A program made the translations under genes and the position numbers. A model generated the notes under the pieces. It did no database searches. It was not told where the DNA came from and saw only the letters and a list, made by a program, of their open reading frames with translations. From Anthostomella pinea (lineage: Eukaryota; Ascomycota; Sordariomycetes; Xylariales; Xylariaceae), in NCBI GenBank assembly GCA_963556695.1, contig CAUWAG010000013.1, positions 682,001 through 746,000 of the forward strand: a stretch of 64,000 nt of DNA. The letters run 5' to 3'. Shown here one piece after another: positions 21,329 through 33,473 of this stretch. The stretch's first letter is position 1. Each line of letters begins with the position of its first letter.

Positions 21329-22234
21329 ATGGTCGCGCCGCACTCTTTCATCTTCTACCGGTATGACCCTTCGCTCGCGGCCGCAGCGGCCTTCGTGGCG
21401 CTGTTCGGGCTCAGCGCCATTGCCCACACCTACCAACTCATATGGAAGAGAACTTGGTATTTCATCCCCTTCGTTATCGGCGGACTATGCGAGACAGTCG
21501 GGTATGGCGGGCGGATCATGTCGGCGCAAGAGACGCCCAACTGGACAACAAACCCGTACATCCTCCAGTCGCTTCTGATCCTCGTCGCCCCTGCGCTGTT
21601 TGCCGCCTCCATCTACATGGTCTTGGGCCGCATTGTGCGGCTTGTCGAGGGCGAGCACCACTCCGGTATCCCGATCAAGTGGCTCACCAAGATCTTCGTG
21701 ACGGCCGACGTCATCTCGTTCTGCGTGCAAGGGGCTGGCGGCGGCCTGCTGGCTGTGGCCAAGGACGTCCAAGGCTTCAACAACGGCCAGAACGTCATTA
21801 TCGGCGGCCTATTCGTGCAGCTCGCGGCGTTCAGCGTCTTCGTCGTCGTCACGTCCATCTTCCACCGACGGATGCAGAAGACGCCCACCGTGGCGTCGCA
21901 GGCGGTTGGGGTGCCGTGGCAGCGCTACCTCTGGGTTCTGTATGCAGCGTCCGGCCTGATCCTCGTGCGATCCATCTTCCGAGTCATCGAATACCTCCAG
22001 GGCTACAGCGGTAGCCTACAAGATGCCGAATACTGGCTGTACATCTTCGACGCGGTGCCTATGTTCGTTTCCACCGTCGTCCTGAATGTGTTCCATCCCA
22101 GCAAGATCATCTCGTCCAAAACGAAGGCCGGGCGTGTGTCTCTCCAAAGCACAACGGATATAGAGCAAGAGCTTCAAAATGTCAACTGGAGAGCGTCCCA
22201 GCGGAAGCCCATGACTGCAGAGTCGAATGTGTAG
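21329..22234 (+). CDS. RTA1-like lipid-translocating membrane protein
   Basis: Single exon, 301 aa. Typical RTA1 family (resistance to 7-aminocholesterol / phosphosphingolipid exporter Rsb1-like): N-terminal FIFYRYDPSLAAAAAFVALFG, then GGLCETVGYGGR, NPYILQSLLILVAPALFAASIYMVLGR, FVTADVISFCVQGAGGG, GGLFVQLAAF, YLWVLYAASGLILVRSIFRVIEYLQG, and a final helix in EYWLYIFDAVPMF; about seven membrane spans. Family members are stress-inducible and linked to lipid translocation and drug tolerance. Length is normal and no damage is seen. Divergently arranged with a Zn2Cys6 regulator. Confidence 0.94.
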   Translation: MVAPHSFIFYRYDPSLAAAAAFVALFGLSAIAHTYQLIWKRTWYFIPFVIGGLCETVGYGGRIMSAQETPNWTTNPYILQSLLILVAPALFAASIYMVLGRIVRLVEGEHHSGIPIKWLTKIFVTADVISFCVQGAGGGLLAVAKDVQGFNNGQNVIIGGLFVQLAAFSVFVVVTSIFHRRMQKTPTVASQAVGVPWQRYLWVLYAASGLILVRSIFRVIEYLQGYSGSLQDAEYWLYIFDAVPMFVSTVVLNVFHPSKIISSKTKAGRVSLQSTTDIEQELQNVNWRASQRKPMTAESNV

Positions 22235-22704
22235 CACTGGCAAGGCAGGCTTCCTCGAGACGGTTTAAATGGCACACTTGAGCATTGGTATGATTCGGGT
22301 CAAAGGGGATACATTCTGAATGGCTAGACTCTACATATGGAGCTATCTTAGTGGTCTGGTTTCGTCGAGAATGATTATAGAGCAAGGGCACGGCGTTGTG
22401 GGAATTCAGAGGGCTCGCTCAAATGGCCGGTATTTTTTTGCTTAAAAGGAAAACAATCTAAAGTCTGTTCATGCGCATTGCAACACCTTCAAGGCTTTGT
22501 GGGCCTCTGGAGACCTGGAGGAGAATGATACTCGGTCTATTCACCTGCCACGGGCCTCTCGAGCCTGTCACTGGCCACGACTTCTCGTCACGCTTGCTGA
22601 TATAAATTGATGGAGAGGGTCTATGGATTCGTCACCAGTGATCACTTCGCGTGCCTCGTTCCGGCTGGCTGGCGGGCTGCTGGCCAGGGGCACATGATCC
22701 GTTC
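22235..22704. other. Intergenic region, nothing recognised
   Basis: 3' region of the RTA1-like gene. No domain-bearing frame or repeat recognised. Confidence 0.4.
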
Positions 22705-23009
22705 CTACTCCTCCGCGAAGCCCTCATCCACCGGCTCTTCTGCCTCGTTCACTAGGTTTCTGTTCCTGTAAGGGGAAACAGGTCAGTTCATGTGCTGTTA
22801 TAGGGGGACTAGGGGTCAGGTAGCTCACTTCTCTATGATGGCCGTCCGCACGGCCCGGTAGAATAGCCACGGTAGGCCTTTAGTAACCGAGGTATCTTGA
22901 ACCGATCTAGTAACCTCATTGAGCATTCCTTGTTCATTGATTCTCTGGCCAATTCGGCGCTGGACTAGCTCGGTTGCATGGACCATGAACGAGAGAGCAG
23001 GGTTTTTGT
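22705..23009 (-). pseudogene. C-terminal exon relic of an unidentified gene
   Basis: Two exon-like blocks, 23009-22829 and 22765-22705, join in phase across a 63-nt intron (donor GTGAGC, acceptor CTTACAG). They give about 80 residues ending in a stop: a helical stretch (MVHATELVQRRIGQRINEQG), PWLFYRAVRTAIIE, then an acidic tail (EAEEPVDEGFAEE). No upstream coding exons were found, so this looks like the tail of a deleted gene. Family not recognised. Confidence 0.4.
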
Positions 23010-24726
23010 CTGAGGGCTTAAGTTAGGCTCAGTGTCTTGAGTGAAGGGTGCTAGTCGGCAATTACCCCTAGCGAAATCAATATTTCGCCTAATAGGAGGC
23101 ATGTTAATATCTATACTTGGAAGCAGCATTACAAACTATATTACTCACTCTGTAATGCTCGGCGAAGACATCATGGTAGCTACTGGTAGGTTGTTGGGAT
23201 CTATGTATGGTCGTCGGCGTAGTGAGAAGCAGGTGATTGTTTCTCATAGTTGACGGTGCTAGCAGCTGAGTTCGGCAAAGATAAGGTTGTCAGAGAGTGA
23301 TATGCTCAAGATGACTGCTGTCGCCAATAAAGAAAGGGTGTGACATGTGCTTTTTGCTTCAGGTGGATTTATGGGAAACAGTCTTGAGAAACGACATCTG
23401 CTGATCGCTGACAGTAAGCACCGGTACAATGGGTTGAATGAGGCGGCACATTGTGCACAGTGGGATTTCGCCGTTCCCATTGTCCCCTCGTGCCAAGCTA
23501 TCAGGGCGTCGAGTGCATAGCAAGGGTTCAATGGGACAACATTGGATGGAAATGCTTAACAATTGCCTCCAGTCGTGGGAGACTCCTTTTATCCCATAAC
23601 TTGGGATTAAAAGTTCTGGTGGGTGGCACAATGAATGGATATATACCGCCTCGTGGGTGTTGCTACTTTGATCTTGTGGAAATGATGAAGGCTTGAATCT
23701 GTGAGATGTGATCACATCCTTTAAAGGGGGTCAGTTTGGCTTTCAAGCCCGGTTGGTGCCTCAGGCGATGATCCTGCAAGTCAGTCATCAATGTCTCTCA
23801 GGAGAACAAGATGGCTAGTCATAAGAATCAAGAAGTCACTTCAGTTTGTGCAAAACATGAATTGCCCAGGGCTTGCTTGCCTAGTTGCCCTCGACAAGAT
23901 GGGCCTTCAATCAGCTCGTTGGTGTTTCTGCGTTTGTGCTAGGCCAATATAAAGACACAACAACTACTAACGTACATCAATTACTAAACTAGGGCCTTGT
24001 AGGATAATTAAAGACAAAAAGTCGAGAAGCCTCTGTTGTCTTTGCTGTCTTTCCTTCTCTTTCTGTGCTTCCGACTTGGAAGCATGACGGGATTGTGGTA
24101 GCTTGTTGCAGAAGTCGACTTTGGTGTGGCCGCTTCTGCCGTCTCATTAATGAGAGTATCCCAAACCCTTGGATAAACGATCTAATGCGCTGTTTCGTTG
24201 GGTAATGCCTAGGCTCGGATGTTATGCAGCAACCATCGGCAGTCTGGGTGTCCATGTTCTGGGATACTTGGAACAAAATGTCCAAGTTTATCGCAACATG
24301 TCCGAAGTATACCATTATTGCAGGCCCGAGTATACAGTTTAGTAGTGGGATGGGCAAAGTGTCCCGGAAAGTTCACAGGTGTCAGAGGTGGGTCAACCAG
24401 AGAAAAGGGGGAATATGCATTGCGATTCGTTGAAGAATAGTTACCTCAAGTAATTGAACTGCATCGAGCTTGGTTTGGCCCCTTACATGAGCTCTTCGTG
24501 TAACCATATGTTGGCACAGCAAAGACAGGGATTGTTGCGTACCGTGAGCGTTACCTGGATGTGCTTTGTCTTGTCAACCAACAGACCTCTACCAACAGTT
24601 GTTCCACCCATCATCTCCCCCGACATTCCCTTCCCTCCAATGCTGGGCATAAGGCAGGCGCCCTCGGGGATAGGAGCAACTCAATGCTTGTAATTCCGAC
24701 AGCTCACTCAGCTCAGTTCAGCGCCT
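23010..24726. other. Long gene-free region
   Basis: About 1.7 kb of moderately AT-rich sequence with many short frames and no recognised domain. May be decayed repeat DNA. Confidence 0.4.
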
Positions 24727-24925
24727 CCCGCCTTTTCCAGGCAACACTTTAATAATCCTCACGGACGACCTGCTCATATCTTTAAGCATTATTGGCTAAA
24801 GAATCCAGGGAACCTTATCGTACGTAAATCTATCGTCAACACGATAAGGATATAGGTGTAAATTTATCTGGCTTGGCAAACAGGTAGTCCGTGAGGATTA
24901 TGAAGTGTTGCCTAGAAAAGGCGGG
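24727..24925. mobile_element. 199-bp MITE with ~40-bp terminal inverted repeats
   Basis: Left end 24727-24766 (starts CCCGCCTTTTCCAGGCAACA) and right end 24887-24925 are inverted copies differing by two or three changes. The centre holds a smaller palindrome (CTTATCGT ... ACGATAAG near 24822-24848), so the whole element can fold into a long hairpin. No coding capacity and no clear target duplication. A half-copy of the terminus occurs at 8379-8409. Confidence 0.85.
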
Positions 24926-25198
24926 TACCTTATGTAGGTACCTACTAGATACTCAACCCAGCCCCCTTTTTTTCTAGTCGTACCCTCAGTTTGTGGCCAT
25001 AGTGGCCCCGGGGCGCCTCATAGAACGTCATTTATCTGGCTAGACAATGCCAGAATGCCAGAGATTCCCTTTCCACATCACCTTTTATTCTTGCAAAACT
25101 AATCTAAGTCATAGTCTTGACCTGCTGCTCTCCACCTGCAGCCATACGTTTATCTTACAAACCCTGCCACGTTTTCATTGGCTTGTCTCCTACTCTCC

Positions 25199-26255
25199 AT
25201 GGCTGCCTCGCCGTCGGTGCCTCACACGGGCCTCGGTCTTTTGGGAATGACCTGGCGTCCCCAGGTGACGCCTGATGAACAAGCCTTTGCTGCTATGAAG
25301 GCTGCTGTCGAGTGTGGTGCCACCTACTGGTCCTCCTCTTCGGTCTACGGCATGCCCCCGAGCCAGTCACCGCCGGTCTTTCCCTTCTCCGTCGGTACTT
25401 CCAGAAGTATCCCGAGGACGCGCCCAAGGTGACCCTTTTCATCCGCGCCTGTCGCGATGCTGCCACGGCCTCCCCGACCTGCACCCGCGACGGTGTACGT
25501 GCCAGCTGGGCAGAATGCGAAAGCTTCCTCGGCGGCGTCAAAAAAATCGACTGCTTTAGGCCCGCGCGCATAGATCCGAAAGTACCCGTAGAGGAAACCA
25601 TCGGCGCCCTTAAGGAACTTCAGGACGAGGGCAAGATCGGCAGTATCGGCCTGTCTGAAGTGCGTGCTGAAACCATTCGAAAGGCATCTGCCGTCTGCCC
25701 CATCCGGTTCGCCGAGATCGAATTTTCACTGTGAAGCACCGAGATGCTTGAGAACGGCGTAGCTGCGGCGGCAAAGGATTGCGGCGTAACCCTCTGGACT
25801 TATGCTCCCTTGGAATATAGATTCCTATCCGGAGCCGTTAAAAAGCTGGAGGACATCCCGCAGGGAGATATCCGCTACTGGTTTAGCCGTTTCCAGCCAG
25901 AGGTACGTTAATGGTTTACACGCTGTTGTCCGCACCCCTTTCTAACTTGTTTCTTTCTATATAGAACTTTTGCAAAAACCTCGAGCTCGTCGACAAGTTC
26001 TAGGCATTTGCAGATAGCAAAGGCGTTATCCCTGCTCAGCTCGCTCTTGCGTGGATTCGTGCGCACTCCAACTCTGGAATCTGCGGAACCATCATTCCTA
26101 CCCCAGGAGCCACCTCGGAACAACGCGTCAGGGAGAATTGTAAGCCGGTAGTGATATCTGCCGATAAGAAAAACGAGCTTGACGCCATCCTGAAGTCCTT
26201 CGAGTTCGTAGGGCATAGGCAAGTCCCGAGCATGGAGAGCCATCTGAACACCTAG
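25199..26255 (+). pseudogene. Aldo/keto reductase pseudogene (pyridoxal-reductase-like)
   Basis: Starts MAASPSVPHTGLGLLGMTW and continues through the AKR strand-2/active-site region (ATYWSSSSVYGMPP, Tyr present), a frame change near 25355, KVTLFIRACRD, KKIDCFRPARIDPKVPVEET, EELQDEGKIGSIGLSE-like ALKELQDEGKIGSIGLSEV, RFAEIEFSL, then TGA at about 25731-25733 where Trp would fit. It continues MLENGVAAAAKDCGVTLWTYAPL, an intron near 25902-25965, a TAG near 26003, and the cofactor-binding end GTIIPTPGATSEQRVREN. The frame change and two stops show an inactive NADPH-dependent reductase; family resemblance is to fungal pyridoxal reductases. Confidence 0.85.
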
Positions 26256-27403
26256 TATTTCCTGGCGGTCACAAGGCCTCTTTAGCAAGAGCTGCACTGC
26301 ACGTGCACGAGGGTAGTCCTTAAACCTATGAACCTTTGTTGATGCTCGACGGTGTGCCGGATGATGCCGTTTGATTCTGCATGGTGATTTCCCTTCTATC
26401 CATTCAGTTCAGAGAAGACCAAATCAGGCTCGCCTCGATGATGCTTGTTTCGATTTCAGTATGCTCGATTACGACATGGTTAAGAATATGGTCGAAAGCC
26501 AGAGGAGGACGGTTTATAGTCACACAAATGGCGGTACCGCCAACCTCGGAACCCAAGCTGCTGGCAACCCCAAAGCATTCCTATGTAGGTAGCATTAGGA
26601 TTGTGATACTTCGAGTTGGTTTTAGGAAGTACCTAAAGACAATTGCGTACTATGATGACACCTCACTGGCGTTGTTTCGTCCTGAGTGCTTCTGACGGTG
26701 AGGAGGACATAGCCAAGAGCGTTGAAGGGTACATTCCATGTGTGGTGAAGTTGACGCTTGAAGTGCATTCAACCTCCAACCCTGCTCATTGGGCCTTGCC
26801 TTTGACGATTATGGGCGATGTAATGGTAGAGCCAGGGAACGTGTAGTACAAATCAGTGGTTACATGTACAGGTCTGTAGTGTAAGTAGGTAGGGAGCATG
26901 ACACTTGTTGGGTTGGAAGTGACAGTGCCTCGGCCCTCAGCTGCAGGGGGCACAATGGGGCCCCATAAGTTTTGCACAAATTGCACAATGCACAGGTGCT
27001 AGAGGCTAGTAATGGACCGTGCACTCACTAGGTTAGTTACTTAGGTACATTATACTAAACATTGGAATTTGTTCAGCCTTGCAGCACCAACAATTGAAGC
27101 CTCACCTTGAGTTCACCTCGCCCTCGCTCCTCGACGATCAATCCATCGACTGTCGTCGGGTCGCATCCTCCCTTGCAGCAGTATTTCTGGTGTCTTCACC
27201 TCTCCCGAACGCGTCGCATCACTGCCGCAGATGCGCTGCAGCTTCAGAGATGACCCGTGACCTTTTCTACTCGCCTCATCTTTCACTTACTTTTGGTTCC
27301 GCCATCACCTTCGTCCCATCAACTCTCCTCCCTTGAACCGATCGCGCCAACAGAACACTCCCACCGTCGCCTACCTCACTCTCCTCCGACACCCCACTCT
27401 ACG
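26256..27403. other. Intergenic region and CTR9 promoter/leader
   Basis: No supported gene. The last ~300 bases are CT- and CA-rich (TCGCC, CCACC runs) and form the probable 5' leader of CTR9; the ATG at 27404 follows ACTCTACG. An in-frame ATG at 27257 exists but would add a low-complexity leader, so it is not preferred. Confidence 0.5.
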
Positions 27404-30400
27404 ATGGCGACGATGCGCAATGGTCACCTTGATGGTGCGACGAACGGCACTGCTGTTGCGCGACCCGTCAGCAAGCGCTTCTCCGACATTCCTAGCGCCA
27501 TCGACATTCCCGTGCAGGATGGAGAAGACGAGGCGGTCGAGATTGATCTGGAGGAGCTGGTTGACGATCCCACCGAGCTCTGCACCCTTTTCGACAACGA
27601 GCGTGCTGCGCGTCTTTATTGGATGACCGTAGCCCTCGCCTACGCGAAACAGAAGAAGATTGACCATGCCATTGAGATGCTCAACCGCGGCAGCAATGCC
27701 ATGCAAGACAACAACCCAATGGAAAAGCTCAGCGTTATTACCTGCGTGTGCTGGATGTACCTGTGGAAGAGCAGAGAGGCCCCTCGCGTCCCTCCCGAGG
27801 GCGCCCTTCTGTCCGAGGCCAAAACCAAGGACTACTACCTGCAACTCGCCACGTCTTCCCTCAACGAGGCCTCCCGCATAAATCCGGCGTTTCCTCCGCT
27901 ATTCTTGGCCCGCGGTGTACTTCAGCTTCTGAAGGCCTCACTTCAGGCACCCTCCAAGGCTCCGGGCGCCGGCCACGTTGAACAAGACAAAGCCGAGCTG
28001 CTTAAGAGTGCACTGAAGGCTTTCGAGCAAGCGAGCAAGGTTTCGCAAGGCAAGAACATGCTGGCATTGCTGGGGAAGGCGCGCGCCTTGTTCGGACTTG
28101 GCAATTACAGGGACTCCTTGTCTACATATCAAGATGTGCTGGCAAAAATGCCCGATCTCGTCGACCCGGATCCCCGGATAGGTATTGGATGCTGCTTTTG
28201 GCAGCTTGGCTACAAGGACGACGCGAAGCAAGCTTGGATGAGATGTTTAGAGATAAACCCGGAGTCCAAGATCGCGAACAGTCTCCTGGGCCTCTACTAC
28301 CTGGATGCTAGCGGCCGTGTACCCACGAATAGTCCGGATTTCATCAAACTCTACAAGAAGGCCATGACTGAGTTCACTCAGAAGTCATTCAAGCTTGACA
28401 AGAACCAGCCACTCACCTGTGCGACCTTCGCTGGCTATTTCCTATCAAGCAAGAACATGTCCCACGTCGATTCGCTCGCCAACAAGGCTATCCAGTACAC
28501 TGACGTCAACGCCATCGCAAGTGACGGGTGGTATCTACTTGCTCGAAAGGAACATTTCAGTGGCAACGTTGAGACAGCTACAGGTTACTACCGTCGCGCA
28601 GATGAAGCTCGTGGGGGGCTCGAGAGAGGCTACCTGCCGGCCAAGTTCGGTGTCGCCCAGCTCTCGGTCCTGAACAACGATCTTGGCGAGGCAAAACTTC
28701 GTCTCGAGAAAATCATCCAGCCGAGCGGCAAGAACGAGCGTAACTACGAGGCCATGATCCTCTTGGGTACCCTCTACGCCGAGGAAGTTTTTGCTAATCA
28801 GTACGCTGCGACGAAGGAGGATAAGTCAGCAGAGATGCGCAAGGCTATAGAATACCTTGAACATGTTCGCATGGCGTGGAAAGATCCGAGGAAGAACCTC
28901 TCCCCGGACCCTGCGATCCTGCTGAACCTCGCTCGCCTTTATGAGAACCACTACGCAGACAAGGCTCTGCAGTGCCTTCAGCAAGTTGAGCAGCTCGAGC
29001 TAGATCAGATTCCAACCTCGGAGCATCCGGATGGCATTGACGATGAGGCGGCCGTGCGCAAGGCTTTGCGGAAAAACTTGCCACCCCAATTGCTGAATAA
29101 CATCGGTTGCTTTTATTCTCAAGCCGAGAAGCATCAGCTGGCAAGCGAAACGTTCGAGGCTGCCTTAAGCTCCTGCATGCGCATTGGCGAGACAGGCGAA
29201 GACATGGACACGGACGCCCTAGTCACGACGATAAGTTTCAACCTCGGCAGAAGCTACGAGTCCCAGGGCCTTACTGAGCAGGCAGTCGGAGTCTACGAGA
29301 AGTTGGTGGCACGACATGGTGACTACACGGATGCTCAAGCACGGTTGGCATACATCAAGCTGCTCAAGTACCCGAACAAGGAAGGTCCCGAGGCTATCAC
29401 GAAGCTCTACCACGAAAACTCAGCAGACCTAGAAGTCCGTGCCTTGCACGGCTGGTATCTCGGCCGAGTTCACTCGCGAAAGAGGCCTACCAACGTCAAT
29501 GAAGACGCGGAACTCAAACACTTCAAGCACACTCTCCAGAACTATGACAAGCATGATAGATACGCGCTTGTTGGTATGGGCAACATGTACATGATGGCAG
29601 CTCGCGAAATGCGACGAGGGACCGATCAAGAGAAGCAGAAAAAATCCGCTATGTACACTCGCGCCGTGGAATTCTTCGACAAGGCATTGCAATTGGACCC
29701 GAAGAATGCCCATGCAGCCCAAGGTGTCGCTATCGCTCTTGCCGAGGACAAGAAAGACTACAAGAATGCACTGCCGATCTTCCTAAAAGTGCGCGAGACC
29801 ATCAAAGACGCCAACGTATACATCAACCTCGGTCATATTTATGCAGAGTTGCGTCAGTTCTCAAAGGCCATCGAGAGCTACGAGAACGCTCTGGCGAAAG
29901 AGGGAAAACCGAACCACGGGATATTGGCGTGCCTCGGTCGTATATGGTTGCAAAGGGGCCGGCACGAGCGGAACCTGGATGCGTACAAGACTGCACTGGA
30001 TTTCGCTAAAAGGGTAAGATTGACAGCATGGTTTCCCGCCTTGCACAAAACTGACAAGCTGCATAGGCCCTCGAAAGTCAACCCGACCACGCTCATTCCA
30101 AGTTCAACGTCGCCTTCGTGCAAATTCAGCTGGTTCAGCACATTATGAACGTGCCTGAGACGCAGCGAACACTTGTACAGCTCCAGGATGCCTCTGATGG
30201 CCTTGAGGCAGCCATTATGGTCTTGGACGAGATAGCAGCCAGCCCGGACCCACCGTACCCAAAGGCTGATCTAGAACAGCGAGCCAACATGGCTCGGAAC
30301 ACACAACGGAAGCAGCTTGGACGGTCAATCGAGGCTCAAAAGGAGTACGAGGAGAAGAACAAGGAGAAGCTGGCGGCTGCTCTCGAGAAGCGGCAGGCTG

Positions 30401-31134
30401 AGCTTAAGCGCCGCGAGGACGAGCGGCAGAAGGCTTTGGCTCAGGAGCACGAGAGACAGGAGAAGATACGAAAGGAACGCGAAGAAATCCTGGCTCGTGA
30501 CAGAGAAGTGGCGGAGCAGCGAGCTGCTGAGGAGAGAGAGCGACTGGCTGCTGAGTTGACTACGGACAGCGAGACAGGAGAGAAAGTCAAGCGAAAGCGG
30601 AAAGCCAAGCCTCGTGGAGAAGGCCAACCGAGAAGTCGCCCGCAGAAGAAGAAGGCTAAGCGTGATGACTACGAGTCGGACGAGGAGCGCCAGCCCAAGA
30701 AGAAGCGGAGACTGGCGGCCAAGAAGGACAACAAAAAGTACAAGTCTGAAGAGATTGTGGTGGACAGTTCTGATGAAGATGATGACGACGATCTAGACCG
30801 CGCTGAGAGAGGTATGGAGGATCACGACTCACCTCGTTCAGATGCGGACGACGCGTCTAGGGCTGGAAACGACGACGTCGACATGGACATCGACAAGACA
30901 GCCGACCAGAGCGAGAATGAAGATGACGAGGATGAACCCACCACCACAGCTCGCGCTCCCAAGCGTGCAAGGCGAGGCAGAGTCCTGGATGACAGTGATG
31001 AGGACGAGGATCATGACCAAGACGGTGGCAGTCCTGCCGCAGCCAACGGTGCTTCTGGAGACGAAGGCGAGCCTGCAGCTGGAGCAGCAGACACCAGCAT
31101 GGCGAATGCCCCCGACTCCGACGCTGAGGAATGA
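27404..31134 (+). CDS. CTR9: CTR9, TPR scaffold subunit of the Paf1 transcription elongation complex
   Basis: Two exons, 27404-30013 and 30067-31134, with a 53-nt GT-AG intron; 1225 aa, normal for fungal Ctr9. The protein joins RNA polymerase II on active genes and supports histone H2B ubiquitination and H3K4/K36 methylation as part of Paf1C (known for the family). Seen: an acidic N-terminal segment (IDIPVQDGEDEAVEIDLEEL), more than a dozen TPR-like helical pairs across about residues 70-930 (for example KALQLDPKNAHAAQGVAIAL, YINLGHIYAELRQFSKAIES), a charged coiled coil at about 955-1050 (KEYEEKNKEKLAAALEKR), a basic nuclear-localisation stretch (VKRKRKAKPRG), and a long acidic Ser/Asp tail. 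Intact, single-copy housekeeping gene. Confidence 0.96.
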
Positions 31135-31641
31135 TTGTATATTACACTGGCACTAAAGGAGTCGGCACGGGTGCTTCATTTGGCTTCTTCATACTCGGGG
31201 GAGCTAAGAAAATGCATGGCCCTGGTGGATGGCACGGACTGGGCGCTCATGGCAAACATTTGGATTGGAATATTGTAACCGTATTTTCAGCGACACTCGT
31301 GCCGGATGAGAGATCCGGCTAATCTTCATTAATTCAGAGAATGAGGTAAACCAGCCTTGCGTCCTGTGAACTAACGTGACACCTCTCACTATCAGACTGT
31401 TTCTCGAATACCCCAGACTCGGCCTTTCGCAGGGTACACTGAACCCTCCGAAGTCTTCGTACACCCCATACTATGTCTTGAACTATGAGGTTTGTTCTAC
31501 CTTCTGTATCTCCAAGAAGGTCAGCATCATATAATACTATCCCAACAAGCTGGAGTCCGCGCCCGCGTCGCCAGCACTGGCACCGGCTCGGGTAAGCATG
31601 ACAAGCGCCCGCCTCTTTGTCAGGCGCCCGCGCAACTCATC
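31135..31641. other. Intergenic region downstream of CTR9
   Basis: Contains the CTR9 3' untranslated region and the end of the ankyrin pseudogene region; no other gene recognised. Confidence 0.45.
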
Positions 31642-33473
31642 CTAAGGGGCCATTCGAGACGCGTCGCCGGGATCCCGGGCTTCGAGCACAAGGTGCAGCG
31701 GTGTGCGGTCCGAGCAGTCCCGCGCATCCACGCCGAGCGCGCCGCCGCTGTAGTTCAGCAGCACCTGCAGCCGGGAGCAGGGCTCGGAATGGAACACGGC
31801 GCCGGGGCTGCCGCCGACGATGTGGTGGAGCGCGGTGCGCTTCTGTTTGTCAATGACTCTGACGTCCACGGCCCGGCGGCGGAGGAGGAGGAGAGCGTTG
31901 ATGAGCAGCGCCGTGGGTATGTTCGGCGGCTGGCCGCACAGAAGCATCAGCGGCGTCCGCCCGTCCGCGTCTGGTGCGTCCGGGTCCGCGCCGCGGTCGA
32001 TCAGGAGCTCCATGAACGATGATAGAGGCGGGGGACGGAGGATGGTTTGGAAGTATATGCTGCGGGAAGGACACCAGTTCTTCTGGACCTGGCTGAAGAA
32101 GCTCCCGGTCAGGGTCCGGGACGCAGACATCTGCGCCGAGCGCGACGAGGTGTGGGAGTAGAGCCATCCCTTTCTGCGCCTTGCAACTAGTCAGACGTAG
32201 ACAGTGCTGCAGCAGGGTAAGGCCGTCGTCGGTCTGCGCGTCGATGTTCCGCCGTGCTGGATCAGTAGCTCTAGCTTTCGGATGGTATCCGGCCCTACGT
32301 CTTCGGCATAAGGCGACGTAAGCACTGCGGTGACAAAGTTGACAACCAGCGTTTTCGAATAGACCCCGTCGAAGCCTGGCAGCATCCTGGCGTCCGTGTA
32401 GTCGCGCTCTCTGCCTCTGGAGTAGGCCTTGTGCTGGTCTGCACCCCTTTCCAGGAGGAGCTGGACCAGGTCGGCTGAGCCCGGCATCATCACAGCCAGG
32501 AACAAATTCGGCGTGAAGCGTGCCCGCCCTTTGCGGACCGACGCTGAGACGCAACCAGCGTTTGGGGGTGCGCCGTGATCCAACAACATTCTGACCACCT
32601 TGACGGCCATGGCCACGCCTACCGGGGAAGCCAGTGAGCCTTGCGCAGCAAGAACTCCACGCATGGGGACTTACCATAGTCAACGGCAACACGCCATATG
32701 GCTTTGTATATCAAGAATCCGCCCTTGGGAAGGGGTCGAGTGACATCAGCAACGGCTTCGAGGAGGACCTCGAGAGCATCGACGTTTCCCGTGACGACTG
32801 CCCTCTCGCCCGGAACCGAACCATCGTGCGCAACATGGCTAGGATCAGCTCCTAGTTCAAGGAAGGCCTTGACTGCGCTCGATTCGGCATGGTGACATAA
32901 GCAGTGGATGAGCGGCGTGATCCCGCCGGGGGCATCAAACCGGCTCCCCGCAGCAGTGAGTCTGCGCATGACGTCGCCGTTCGTAGCAAAGTGGATGGGA
33001 AGGAGTCTGCCAGCCACGGTCGCGTTGACCGCGGCGCCCTTCTGCAGCAGATACTCGACGACGGGCCGTGGCCAGACAGCGATGCTTGGTACAAGGGCGT
33101 CAGTCCGAAACCCCCTTCTTCGCCGCAGACCCCGGTCGACTTGACGGTTGGGCAGTTGATGAACTGCTCCAGGCTCTCGACGTCGTCGACTTCCTGCAGG
33201 GTGCGGACGAGCCCGTGCTCGGACGCCCACCGCACCACGGCGTTCCTGGTGGGAGAACCGTCGACACGGGTTCGCTCCGTCTTGGCGTCGACGTGGGATA
33301 CGGGCTTTGAAGGTAAGAGCCTGAGATACATTCATTATCCGCGACAGGCATCCCTCGTGTCGTCGGTCTGCCAGAAGCCACCGGGAGTCGTCTTTGAAGG
33401 AGATGTAGCTGGCTATTGCGAAGATCAACTCGGTCGGCAAATCGCAGATATCGTGGTTGGGGCGGGACGACAT
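31642..33473 (-). pseudogene. Ankyrin-repeat protein gene, multiply frameshifted
   Basis: Begins like fungal F-box/ankyrin proteins (DICDLPTELIFAIASYISF) and then shows ankyrin units scattered over three frames: GGFGLTPLYQASLSGH, PVVEYLLQKGAAVNATV, GGITPLIHCLCHHAESSAVK, VVRMLLDHGAPPNAG, LVQLLLERGADQHKAYS, DDGLTLLQHCL, FMELLIDRGADPDAPDADGR, DCSDRTPLHLVLEARD. One intron (donor GGTAAGTCC, acceptor CCGGTAG, about 32620-32672) joins DYG to VAMAVKVVRM in phase. Frame changes near 33330, 33070, 32245 and 32130 prevent a single protein. Base or assembly errors could explain one or two, but four suggest decay. Confidence 0.8.
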
